Below, one piece after another: positions 11,537 through 22,628 of a stretch of 64,000 bases of DNA (positions within the stretch are counted from its first letter, which is position 1; each line of letters starts with the position of its first letter). The stretch is from Lasiodiplodia sp. COLG20. Taxonomy: Eukaryota; Ascomycota; Dothideomycetes; Botryosphaeriales; Botryosphaeriaceae. A model generated the notes under the pieces. The model had not been told where the DNA came from. It did not search any database and was given only the letters and a program-made list of their open reading frames with translations. A program made the translations under genes and the position numbers. The DNA is taken from assembly GCA_009801085.1 (NCBI GenBank), contig VNWV01000008.1:2232001-2296000 (forward strand), written 5' to 3'.

Positions 11537-13018
11537 TCAAGGGTAGGAGATGAAGTCCGCAAACTCGTCCTCCTCGGCTGGAATAAGCTTCAGCTCCTCC
11601 TCCAAACGGATCCTCTTGCTACCGTGATGCGAGGCCTCGTGGTCGGCGTCCCTATTCTTCCACGGAACCTTCGTCATCTCGATGGTGGGCGGCGTCAGCC
11701 TGTTCGCCTGCATCTTGCTCTGGTCCAGTTTGAGCTTCGAGATCATGATCCTGCCGACCATCTTCCTCAAATCGGCCTTCATCTCGTCCAAGATCTTGCT
11801 TACCACCCTCCTTCCACCCGGTGCCAACGGTGCCAGCTTTGCTTGCTCCACCGGATCGCAGAAGCTCCCCTCCCAAATCTTCTTGTATAGCGCAAAGCCG
11901 CCGTCTCGCGCCCTCATCCCCTCGCCCTCCCTGAACCTCGCTGCCAGCCACCGCGCCCACAAAGTCTGCGCCTGCCAATAGAACACGTCCGGCTCGTGCT
12001 TCTTCTTCGACTTGGTCTTGCTCCCGTTGTCGTCCCGCTCTAGCTTCTCGTGCTTGAACGCGATCAGCTTCTCCTCCAACTCCTCCTTTTCCGCCACAAA
12101 ATCCGCCGACTTCCGCGCGCACAGCTCGCGCACCTCCGCCGACAGCTCGCCCTTCTCCTGATCGCTCCACTCGCCCGTCTCCCAGCCGCTGACGACGTGC
12201 AGCGCCGCCTCGCGCCAGATCAGCTGGCTGCGCAGGCGCACGCCCAGCTCGACCCACGACAGCGGCGCCGCGCACACGCTCTGCCACAGCGTCTGCTCGG
12301 CGCCCAGCAGCGCCAGCTCGAGCGGCGCCAGCACGCTGCTGCGCAGCTCCAGGTAGTCCACCACGTCCAGAATCGTCGACGCCGCCGAGATGATGTCGCA
12401 CAGGTCGGCGCCGGCCGTGCTCTGCCCGAGCTCGTAGTCGTCGTCGTCATCATCATCGTCGTCCTCAGAGACAGGAGCAGCAGTCGTGCTGCCGCTGGAG
12501 TGTGAATACAGATAGATCTCATTGCCGTAGAGCGCGCCGAAGACGGAGACCCAGGCGGAGAGGATGGCGCGCGAGGCTGGGTCGACGCCGTGGGAGGAGA
12601 GGGCCATTGATGCGCGGGGGGCGCCGGGCTCGGAGATGGGGCGGCCGTTGGCGCCGATTGTCTGCAGTCCCGTTTCCATTAGCAAATCAAAGGTCTCATT
12701 GAAGGTGCACACACAGAGAGAGTTGTTAGAAATGCTCACGATCACGGCCAGCCGGCCTACATTGCCGCCGGGGGTGGGCGTGACGTTGACGAGTTCGAGG
12801 CGGTGCCGAACGCTGGCGCCCTCGCTGAGCGCCTTCTTGTTCAGTATCGCCGCCTTCTCGATTGCGAGCAGCTCCGCAAGCTTGGATGATCCCGCGCGGA
12901 GAACGTCGGCGTGTAGCTTGAGTCGCTTTGCCGGCGTGAGCACGATCTCGACGTCACCATTGCTGAAGGTTGGGAAACTATCTGGCAGAGGCTGGGCCGA
13001 TGGAGTGAGAGTTGTCAT
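11537..13018 (-). CDS. BTB/POZ-like fungal protein, 493 aa
   Basis: Single exon. Residues about 18-50 read like the start of a BTB/POZ fold (a GDVEIVL strand, then a basic 'LHADVLRAGSSKLAELL' segment), the arrangement in fungal BTB proteins that bind partners such as Cullin-3. The rest is not recognisable beyond helices. There is an acidic tract of nine aspartates near residue 195 (a GTC/ATC-type repeat at about 12431-12462) and a Lys-rich stretch near 350. The start is the first ATG after an apparent TATA box (TATATATA at 13137-13144, about 119 bp upstream). An upstream in-frame extension in the same open frame begins without ATG and was not used. A BTB fold is inference from a short motif; the function is unknown. 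Confidence 0.7.
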   Translation of the reverse strand: MTTLTPSAQPLPDSFPTFSNGDVEIVLTPAKRLKLHADVLRAGSSKLAELLAIEKAAILNKKALSEGASVRHRLELVNVTPTPGGNVGRLAVIVSISNNSLCVCTFNETFDLLMETGLQTIGANGRPISEPGAPRASMALSSHGVDPASRAILSAWVSVFGALYGNEIYLYSHSSGSTTAAPVSEDDDDDDDDDYELGQSTAGADLCDIISAASTILDVVDYLELRSSVLAPLELALLGAEQTLWQSVCAAPLSWVELGVRLRSQLIWREAALHVVSGWETGEWSDQEKGELSAEVRELCARKSADFVAEKEELEEKLIAFKHEKLERDDNGSKTKSKKKHEPDVFYWQAQTLWARWLAARFREGEGMRARDGGFALYKKIWEGSFCDPVEQAKLAPLAPGGRRVVSKILDEMKADLRKMVGRIMISKLKLDQSKMQANRLTPPTIEMTKVPWKNRDADHEASHHGSKRIRLEEELKLIPAEEDEFADFISYP

Positions 13019-13330
13019 TGCTGGAGCGTTGTGTGGAGGTCCTTGTGTGGAGTGGTTGTTGTCGATGTGCGGGTGTGCGTGACAAAGTGTGATGTAGTAG
13101 GTGTGAAGAAGTTCGGGGGAATGCAAGACAGTCGGATATATATAGTGAAGGCGCAGGTTCCGAAAGCAGTATTACTGCATCCAGGGTCCATGTGTTCCCA
13201 TTGAGCGATCTTTGAATATTCGTGGGTAGAAGCAGCCGTCGGGATGAACTTAGTAAGTAAGACCTGGGACGCAGCTTGGATAATAGTAAGGCCCAGGCGT
13301 AAATGCTTCAGCTCGTTCTTAGAAAATAAA

Positions 13331-13427
13331 CATATCATAGGTAGTTGAAGCTATTGTCCGGACGCAAATGTAGAATTTTTAATTCTACATACACATCCGG
13401 ACGACAGCTTCAACTACCCATGATATG
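13331..13427. repeat. 97-bp near-perfect palindrome (hairpin)
   Basis: Two 47-bp arms (13331-13377 and 13381-13427) separated by TTT. By hand alignment 40 of 47 positions pair. Six of the seven mismatches are transitions and one is a transversion. The outer ends read CATATCAT / ATGATATG. No coding frame crosses it. It could be a miniature inverted-repeat element, a head-to-head pair of transposon ends, or a cruciform or hairpin RNA source. Confidence 0.9.
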
Positions 13428-14508
13428 AGCGAAAAACAGATCCTCGCTAGCCATCAGCTGTGAGGGTATAGTACTCGCGCTGCTATTAGCATGCTTGCGC
13501 GTACGCTACGAGTAGCAATTACGCTTATTGCGGGTAGTTTACGTAGGCAATAATGGCATGGGTGGTAATTGTGATGGTGACGAATACGTTGGTGGTAGTA
13601 AATACGTTGTTGGTTCGTTATTTTGTTAGTGGTGATCTCGTTGGTATTGAATTTGTAGTGATGACTTAGTAGGTGAGATTGCTCAGTGAGTTAATAGGGC
13701 TTAGGATCTCCGTAATTTAGGCGTGAAAAGATAGGTGAGTGGGTTCTGGAGTAGAAGAAATCTAATTGCTCGCGCAGGTTGCTTGTCACGGTGATTATAC
13801 GGTTCAACACCGTTGGTCGGTTAGTAATATGACCGAGTGGTAATATTCTTAGGTAACTCGGGCGTCTTAATGATTTGGGGGTTAAAGGAAAATTAAAGTT
13901 GATATGTCGTAGGGGGGTCAGGATAACAAAAGAGGGTCAGAATTGTAGGCACCTTCGAGTTATGTTCACGTAGATTGCCAGCTTGAGGGCTTCTTGCTAA
14001 TCTGACGTTGACGTCCCTTTACTCGCTTACAACGCGCTCAAAGGTTGGAGGAGCATTTCAATCCAAAAAATACAAATAGATAATAGAAGTAAAAGTACTG
14101 CAAAATCAAGCTCCGGAACGCACCGACAACCTTTGCCTTGCGTCCAAATGGTCCCGAACCCCCGAAAGTAAAAAACAAGAAACTACAATTAAAGAAAGTA
14201 AAAACCCCCCATCCGAAAGGCTCACAAGAACGCCCTTGACCGAATAATGACCCTTATAGTGCCCCTCCGTCCAATAGAGACGCCTGGCCCCCGATTGTTG
14301 CCATCATCGTCATCATCATCATATCCATCATGATTCCCACCCTCATTACCACGATACCCTCCGCCCTTAGCGCCTACCAACCCCTCCAACGCCTCCTCGT
14401 CGTCCATTACGACGCTGTCTATTCTCGCGCTATTATCATCATTGCCACGAGCAGCCACCCGGGGGACGACTGCTCTTCTTCTTCTCTCCCCGCTAAGGGC
14501 GGACCCAT
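13428..14508. other. Gene-free stretch after the palindrome
   Basis: No gene supported. 13550-13640 is a G/T-rich low-complexity run built from GGTGGTA- and ACGTTG-like words. An ATC/CAT trinucleotide run occurs at about 14303-14334, and the 78-codon minus frame across it encodes only low-complexity Asp/Gly. The last 200-300 bp is probably the 3' untranslated region of the myosin gene. Confidence 0.5.
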
Positions 14509-17500
14509 CTACAAAAAACTGTTCCTGGTGCCGTTGCTCGCGCGTCTCATGCTTCCCCTCAAGCTGCCGCTGCCGCCGGGACCGCCCAGCGCTCGCGGCG
14601 GCTGCAGCTCGCTCAGCAGCTCGGCGTAGCTATCGCGCCTGGAGCCGCCACCCGCGTCGCTCGCACCACCGCCGTACTGGTTGCCGTTGGGCACGCCGAG
14701 CGCGCTGCGGCGCTCCATGCGCATGCCCTTCCAGCCCTCGAGCTCGCGCTCCACGCGCAGCCGCGTCTCGCGTTCTTCGCGCAGTTCGCGCTCCGCGCGC
14801 TTGGCCGCGAGCTGGTGCGCCGAGTCGGACGACTGGAGCTCGTCGATGGTGGACAGCAGGGTGGAGATCTTTTCGCGCGCCTTGTTGAGGTCGTCGCTGA
14901 TGCTTGCGTTGGCCTTCTCGCGGCGCTCGATCTGCTGCTGCAAGTCCTTGACCGTGCGGTCGATGGCGCGGTTGGCGCGAGACTCGGTGTTGCGCGTGGC
15001 GTGCGCATCCTCGAGAGACTTCTCGAGTTCTTGGATGCGTCCGTGAAGATACTTGACGTCCTGGCTGGCGGAAGAGAAGCTCTTGGTTTCCAGGTCAATG
15101 AGACGAAGCTGCAAGTCCTTGAGCTTCTTCTCGAGGCTGGCCTTCTCCGTGTGAAGCTGCACATTCGCTTCACGTTCAGCAACCAGGTCCTTCTGAAGCT
15201 CCTGGCCCAAAGCCTCAGCACGCCTCATCTTACCAACAGCAGCAGATGCAATATCTTCCTGCTGGGCGAGGCCGGACTTGAGCTCAAGCAGCTCGCGGTC
15301 TACTTCGGCGGCATTCCTGAGGCTGGGGCTCTCGCTGCGGGCAAGCTCATCCAGGCGATCAGCTGCCTCAGCAAGACGCGACTCGAGTCCCTTCTTCTCC
15401 TTCAGCAGTGAATCGCGCTCCGCAGAAACGTCATCAACCGAGGTTCGGAGATTCCTGACTTGAGAGAGCAGGTTGACAATCTTGCCCTGGGCTTCGTTGT
15501 GCGCGTTGACGGCCTCGTCACGAGAATTGCTGAGGTCCTGCAGGGTCATCTCCAAGCGGCTCTTCTCCTTCGCCCAAGTCGAACTGTTGAGGATTTCATC
15601 GTCCCACTTGGCACGCCAGTCCTCAATCTCCTCGTGCAAGCGACCATTCTCTTCGCGCACGCGGATGATGTTCTGGCGTTCCTGCTCAAGCTCTTGGGAA
15701 AGGCTCGACAACTCAGCCTGGTACTTCTTGCGAGTCTGCTCCATCGACGCCTCGGTGTCCTCAATGTCGATGGCACGCTGACTGCGGTAGTCCTCAAGCT
15801 CGTTCTGAAGACGCTTCTTGCCCTGGAGCGCAGCCTCGAGGTCGGCAGAGAGGTCCTCGATACGCTCTTCATACTGCTGCGTCTGTCTCTGCAGATCCTC
15901 AATCATGTTGTCCATCTGCTGGCGTTCGGCCATGATGCTGGCACACTGGTCTTCTGCTTCGCGGGATTGTGTCTTGGCGAACTGTTCGGCGCGAGACGCC
16001 TTGAGAACGGCAATCTCAGCTTGTTCAAGTTTGCTGAAGTACTCGTCCGCTCTGCTCTTGTAAAGGTTGAGACTGGACGTGACATCGAGAAGCTTGGATT
16101 GCTCGTTGTCTAGCCTGATCTGAAGGTCGGAGAATTCTTGCAGAAGCTGGGAGTGGTTAGCAGCCTCCTGCTCGCGTTCGTAGTTCACATCATCGAGCTC
16201 GCCGCGCATGTCGCGAAGCTCCACCTCCATCTCTCGCCTGGTCTGCTTCAGCTCATCAAAAGCGGTCTTCGCGTCGGCCAACTCGTTGACGAGAGAGTTG
16301 TGCGACTGCAGAATCGACTTCCTTGCCTGCTCCTGAGAGTTGAGAAGATCATAGAGCTCCTCGTACGACTTGGTCTGGACTTCGGTGAGCGAAAGCTGGC
16401 CGTTGCGAAGATCATTCTCCAAAGACGAGACCTTCCTTGCCGAGTCGTCGAGCATGTCGTGGAGGCGGAAGTTCTCACGCTCGAGCTTCTGCATTCTTCG
16501 CATGCTGGGGCTCTCCTCCTCCCAGTTCTTGGTAGGTGAGCGGTCCAGCTGGTTCTGCAGATGGCGAGCACGCATCTCCGACATCTGGAGCTGGTTTTGC
16601 ACCATCTCAAGCTCGGAAGCAAGATCCATCTTGTTGTTGAAGGTAACAGTGTCGACGCTCTTCTCTGACCGGGCAGAGTCGTGAGTGGCATTGCTGAGCT
16701 GTCGCTGGGCGAGCGGGGTGCCGTTGGGGGGCGTGAACGGGCGCTTGTTCTCGGAATCCTTTCGCCAAGCACTTGTAGTGTGTCGAGGGGGTGCTTGGTT
16801 CAGTTGGTTTTGGTTCAGTTCGTCGAGCAGAGCGCGTTTCGAGTTGGAGTGTCTGGCGTCAAGATCGGTGATTTCTCCATCATAACGCTCCCGGAGCTCC
16901 TCAACCAATATCTCGGCGTTGATGGCCCTCTCGTTTGCTTGTCGAAGAGCGATTTGAGCAGCGTCAAGCTTCTTCGCCAAGTCAACAGCCTTATCAATGC
17001 CGGCCTTAGCCGACTCAAAGGTGCCCTCCCCGTCTTCAGCCGCATCAGGTTCGAAGACCTTGCGAAGGAGCACAAGCTGATTGCGGCATTCTGCAAGTTC
17101 GCCCTCGGCGTTCTCGAGAGTCGACTGAACGGTTCTGTTGTTTGCCTGAGCTTGCGTCCTCAATTGTCTCTCCGTCTCAAGCTTGCGATTCGCATCAGCC
17201 AGTTGAAGGTTAGCTGTCGAGGCCGACTTTTCGGCATTCCGGCTGGCCATCTGCTCCCGAGTGACTTCATGGTTCAGGTCCTCCAAGCCAAGGGAAAGCT
17301 TCTCTTTCTGTTTCTCGAGGGACGTGATCATAAGCTGGGAATCCTCCACTTGGCGCTGAAGCTTCTTGTTTTCCTCCTCGAGCTTCGCCTTCTCATTCGT
17401 GAGCTGAGAGATCCTCGTACGTTGGCTTTCACCAGCCCTGGAGTTGGATCTGGCAATGTCCAGGTTCTTCTGCTGAATCTTGTTGAGCAGGGCGCGGTTG

Positions 17501-20500
17501 TCGTTCTCAGAGGCAGAGAGGCGCCCCTTGATGGTGACAAGCTCGCGCTCAAGGCGTTCCTTGTGCTGATCATTGTACGCCCGATATGTGTCCGACTCCG
17601 CGATCATCTGAGTAAGGCCCTGGACCTCATTGTTCAAGCGGGTTCGTTCGGCTTCAAGCTCCTCCAATTGAGCGTCCTTGGCCTGGAGCTGCTGGCGAAG
17701 GGCAGTTTGGCGCTCGTTTGCTGCCTTCACCGCCACTTTCTCAGCACTTGCATCGGCCTCCAATTTTGCCTCTTGGAGCTGGAGATATTGTTGCCGAATC
17801 TGTCGAAGCTCATCCTGGTAGTCCTTCCGTTCCTTTTCGGCAGCTGCCTTGCCCTCGTTGGCGCGGCGGAGAACGTCCTGCTGGACATACATCTCCTTCT
17901 CGATGGTAACCTTGGCTTCTTTCAGGGAGTCGAAATCGCGCTTGAGCTCGTTGAACTTGTGTTCGCCAAGCATCTCCACGTCATCCCTGGATTGCCTCTC
18001 CCGGCTAAGTTCGGTCTGCAGCTGGAAGAGTTCGGCTTTGAGGTCCTCGAGCTGCTGCTCAAGTATCTTGCGGTCCTCAATGGATTCAGCGTCTTCTGAA
18101 AGCTTTGCTTCAAAAAGCCTTTTTGCATCAGCAGCCTCACGCTCGAGCTGAGCTTTGGCAGATTGCATAGCCTCCATCTCTGCCTTGACCTCACGAAGCT
18201 GGGCTTGGACGTTCTCATGACGTGTCGTCAAAGACTTCTTCTCAGTATCGAACTTTTGCCGGTCGGCCTCATACTGCCTATTCTCGGCTTTGAGGATGGC
18301 GAGTTCGCTGTCTTTGCGTCGGACGAGGTCTTCATAACTGGTGGCGCTGTTCGACAGATCCGACATTTGCTTCCTAATCTCGCGGTTTTCGTCGACGAGT
18401 TCCTTGATTTGCTTCTTAGCCGATGTGAGGTCCTTGGTTGCAGTCGCCAGCTTGATATCCAGTTCTTGGTCGTTCTTGAGCATTTTTTCTTCCAGGTCCT
18501 GGAGTTTCTTCTCTTTGAGAGAGAGGTGGCTGTTGAGCATGTTGACCTCCTGTTGAAGCTTCTCTTCCGCCTCAGTTCTTTGATTCCGGGAATTTTCAAG
18601 GTCAGAGACCTGCAGTTCCAACTCCGTGATTTGGTTGACAAGCTCCTGTTTTTCGGCCTCAAGCCTGCTAATGATCTCTCCGGCTTGCTCCAATTCTTTT
18701 CGCCACTCGTCAGCTTGTTCTTCGGTCTTCTTTTTGGCAATCATGAGCTCGCTCAGTTGCTCTTCAAGATTCTCGGAATCCGCCTCCGCCTCAGCGAGCT
18801 TTTCAACGAGCTCAGCCTCGCGTACTTGAAGACGCTTGAAGATTTCCTCCTTGTCAAGGGCCAGCGCACGTTCACTCTCCAAAGTTTCCTGGATTCGCTG
18901 GATCTCGCCTTCCGCACGGCGGCGCTCATCCTCGATCTTTTGGCGCTCGGCAAGTTCGGCCTGACGTTGTTCTTCGAGCTGCGCAATCATTTCGTCACGC
19001 TTTTTGACCTCTTGAGCTTGTCTCGTAGCACCAAGAAGAGGGCGCATGCGCACGAAAAGCTGCCACCAAGGGTTCGCTTGAAGGTCAAGGTAGACCTGGA
19101 AGTTGCGCTGGATGACCCGGGTTGCTTCGGCCCTGTAAAGCCGTTTGTGTGCAATACGCCTCTGCATGTATCCGCGTGCAACTGACTGGAACCGGGCCAT
19201 CATCTTACTGATCACAACGTCGCGCTGCTCTTCAAGCTCGGCCAAGACGCCTGCCCTAAAGAAGACCTTGGTGAGACCAACGCGGTAGAAAGACTTGTCC
19301 AAATCGAGATTTTCCAGGATCATCTTGGCTGCAACCTGTCCCTCCAGATAGCCTCTCGGGATGTCTTTGCAGAGAATTTCGTATCGCTGACGGAACTCGG
19401 CGAAAGTTAATCTGTTGGGGAATCCAGTGCGTGCAATACGAATACCCTCGAGCACACCATTGCACCGCAATTGATCAAGAACGAGTGGTGCGCTGAACTG
19501 CTTCGGTCGCTTCTTGTGGTTGGGCAGGATGCAGCGCACAAAGTGAGGGTGAGTGGAGTGCAGCTGGCCCATGAGCTTCGAAAGGTTCTCCTTGTGCCTC
19601 TGGGCGACAGTCCGGAAAAGGCCCTTCTTGACCCTGTTGCGTGTCGCACCCGCCTCCTCTTCTGGGTCAGCGCAATCGGCGAAGAGGTTGGCGATGTGCT
19701 TTTCAGAGGACGAGGCAAGCAAGCGGGTGACGTTGTCGTTGAGGGGGTCCTTGTTCTTTTCAAGCCAACCTTCTGTCGAGTACTCAACTTCGGCCGCGTA
19801 GTGCGTGAGCATGAAGCCCTGGCGGAACATCGAACGTCTGTACTTCGGCGTCTTCCGGTCCCAAAGTTGGTGAAGCTTTTCCGTAAAACTCTTGTCGGTA
19901 GCTTTGGGCATGACAGAGTCCTCGTCAAGACAGGAGAAAATACCAATGGGGTTCGACACTTCGATGAGATCAATGGTAGGCTGCAGATCCCGGCCGAAGT
20001 CGATGAACTTCCACTCGATCTGTTCTCTTGCATACTCCTCCTGCTCCAGGACGAACATGTGGTGGTTGAAGAATTGCTGCAACTTCTCATTCGTGTAGTT
20101 GATGCACAACTGCTCGAAACTGTTCTCTTCGAAAATCTCGAAACCCGCGATATCCAGGACACCGATAAAGTGCGAGTCATCAGAGCCAGCATTAGAGCGA
20201 TCAAGCTGCCGATTGATTCGATCCACCAGGTCACCAAAGGCGCGCTCGTAGATACCTTTTGACAGTGCATCGATTGCCAAGCGGACCTGCTCCGGTGTTT
20301 GGACCTTTTCGACCCATTCTCGGCCAGCCTTCACCCGTGGATGCAGAAGAGCATTTTTGAATGGATCGACAGGGATTCCGAGCAGACGGGCAACTTTGTC
20401 GGCTTGGGCTTCTGCATCAGGATCCAAAGCAGCTTGGTCAGCCCGGATACTCTCCTTGATCACTGTTATGTTTCCGAGATGAAGAACTGCGGCTATTGTT

Positions 20501-21912
20501 CTGAGAATCTCATGCTGCTCCTTGTCCGAGAATCCCATGACAATGAAGGCTTCGATCAAAGAATTCCATTCATCCAAGTCAGACACTCCACTGATAGTAT
20601 CATTTCCGTGCTTGGTGTACTCGAAATCTTCCAGATCCTTGCCGTCCAGGAGGAAGTCCTGCTTCATCTGGGCGGTGGCGCCCTGGAGAAGTTGGTAAAA
20701 GACATGGTAGCTGCGCTCGTTCGGGTTCAATCGCACGACTCTCGACTTCTCCAGGAGGTACCAGTCGATGTAAGCACCAGCAATCTGACCAGCGCGCGTG
20801 AACTCGATCCTGATAAATTTTCCGAATCTGGAGGAGTTATTGTTTCGGACTGTTTGCGCATTGCCAAAGGCTTCCAGGATTGGATTGGCCCGAAGAATCT
20901 GCTCCGACAAGTTCGACATTTGCTGCCGACCGCTGACTCTCCTCCGGCCCGGAGTGTTGCCATCGCTGGTTGCCACAGCTGCCAGATACTGAATGACCTT
21001 CTTCGTGTTTTCGGTTTTACCAGCACCAGATTCACCCGTTACCAGAATGCTCTGGTTTTCACCCTCATCGACCAGATTCCTGAAGGCCTCGTCGGCAATG
21101 GCGTAGATGTGCGGCTTAGTGTCCTCCCGACTCCGGCCCTTGTACATGTTGATGTAGTCACGCGTGTAGATTGGCAGGGGGCAATAGGGATTCACAGTAA
21201 CCAAGAACAGGCCCGAATACGTCTAGCTGATTGTAAGATAATGTTCAGCCAGGGTTTGGTGCCATAACTTACGTAGATCAAATCAGCCTGATACCTCATG
21301 TGGAGGTTATGCACTACCGATGGCTCGTTCAGATGTGTGAGCTCGGCCATGTCACCGGCCTTGTCGAACTTGGCCGGGTTGACCTTATCGACTGTATCTG
21401 CATCTACGGTTTGTTGCTGTTCGTGAGGTCAGCCTTCGCTCGGTAAGTGGGTCAGGAAGAACACGTACCTCGCCATCGTCGCACTGCACAAGCAGATTAT
21501 TTCCCTCAAGCTCCTCGACAACCCATCCGCGCACAAAGGCCTTTTCTGGGTGCCGAAGCCAGACATAGCGCTTGCCAGCGAAGTCGTTTTCGCCGTCGAT
21601 GCCGCGAACGAGCTGCGGTGCGTTCTGCATCTCCTCCGACTTGATGAACTTGGGGGCAAAGGTACCACCGGCAAGCATGCTGTTGCGATGTGAATTTGAC
21701 CGTGCGCGTGTCGAGCCATCCCGGGCGGGTATTAACGCGTTGGTGGACTGAGCCCGAGCGTGGGACTTTGTGAGGGCAGGCGACAGCGGAGTGGACAGGT
21801 TCATGGACGGCGGACGACTCGAGGTGCCCACCGGGGTGGGCGAGGGCGAGGCTGATCCTCTGTTGAACGGGCTGGCTCTCCATCGGGAGCCGTTCGGCGT
21901 GGGCGCGCTCAT
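14509..21912 (-). CDS. myoB: Class II myosin heavy chain
   Basis: Conventional myosin for cytokinesis and septation. Three exons: 21912-21469, 21416-21273 and 21222-14509, both introns in the 5' part, giving about 2433 aa, close to the length I remember for Aspergillus MyoB. Residues 1-90 are a Ser/Pro/Arg-rich extension likely to be phosphorylated. Next comes an SH3-like domain, then the motor with P-loop GESGAGKT (about 259-266), switch I NNNSSRFGKF and switch II DIAGFEIF, all intact. Around residues 850-900 is a neck with an IQ-like, poorly conserved light-chain site (basic, ARGYMQRRIAHKRLYRAE). The remainder is a very long heptad coiled coil broken by a Pro/Ser/Thr linker near 16690-16800. 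The C-terminus is Gly/Ser/Arg-rich. Several long antisense frames are shadows of the coiled coil. Confidence 0.96.
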
Positions 21913-22628
21913 GGTGACGCAAGGAACGGGCGAGAGGCTGTTTACCGGAAGTGGGTATCAAGACAAAAGCGCATACCGCGGGCCTGCTCGCAGGCAAAAC
22001 GGAGAAGCGGAAGAGGCACAAAATCAGCTGCAGTATGTACAGGGCTGCATGGCCGTCGGCAGGCGTGGATGCGTCAGTGTCTGGGGAGCGACGCGCAGGT
22101 GGAGAGGCGGACGATCAGCCGGTGCTTGTGTTTACACGGATGCTCGGGCAACAACCATGACGCGCTAGCGCACCGACACATCCTGCTACGTAAGGCGGTG
22201 TGCAGCCCAACCGTGGGCGTGCCAGCGGCGATCGGGCTCTCTCCGCCGAAGCGCCGCCTCCAGAATCTCTCCTCCCGTCGATTTCGACGCCCGCCAACAG
22301 TCTTCGTGACGCCTTCCTCCATCCGTTCATCGCCGCCCAACGCCAGAACCCTCGAGCACATCGCGCACCGCGCACGTGCTCCCGTCCTCGTCGGAATCGC
22401 GCAGGCTGCTCCATCGCCTGCCCGTCTGCGACGAGTCTTCGTCGCACGCGTCCGTCGCCTCGCTGCATCGCCTGTCCACTGCCCATTCCTGCTGGCTTGG
22501 CGGTTCATGCGGTTGTGATTCTGGCACCCATGCATCGGTGTCACCTCGCATCCTCGACACTCGTAGACATTTGCTTACGTGACCTTTGTTGCTGCTAACG
22601 CCCAGATCCGCTCCGTCGCGACTCCGCT
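21913..22628. promoter_or_regulatory. Divergent promoter region, myosin II / Red1-like gene
   Basis: 716 bp between start codons pointing apart. Open frames here run on both strands but overlap one another, lack recognisable domains and look like GC-rich background. No TATA box was found. Confidence 0.45.

Noticed and set aside
12431..12462. Trinucleotide repeat in the BTB-like gene, considered as an insertion
   Set aside because: It encodes an Asp run within a continuous frame, which is common in such proteins; nothing else marks an insertion.
16681..18099. 472-codon plus-strand frame across the myosin tail
   Set aside because: It is the mirror of the heptad coiled coil; Leu-rich antisense translation with no domain and no promoter.
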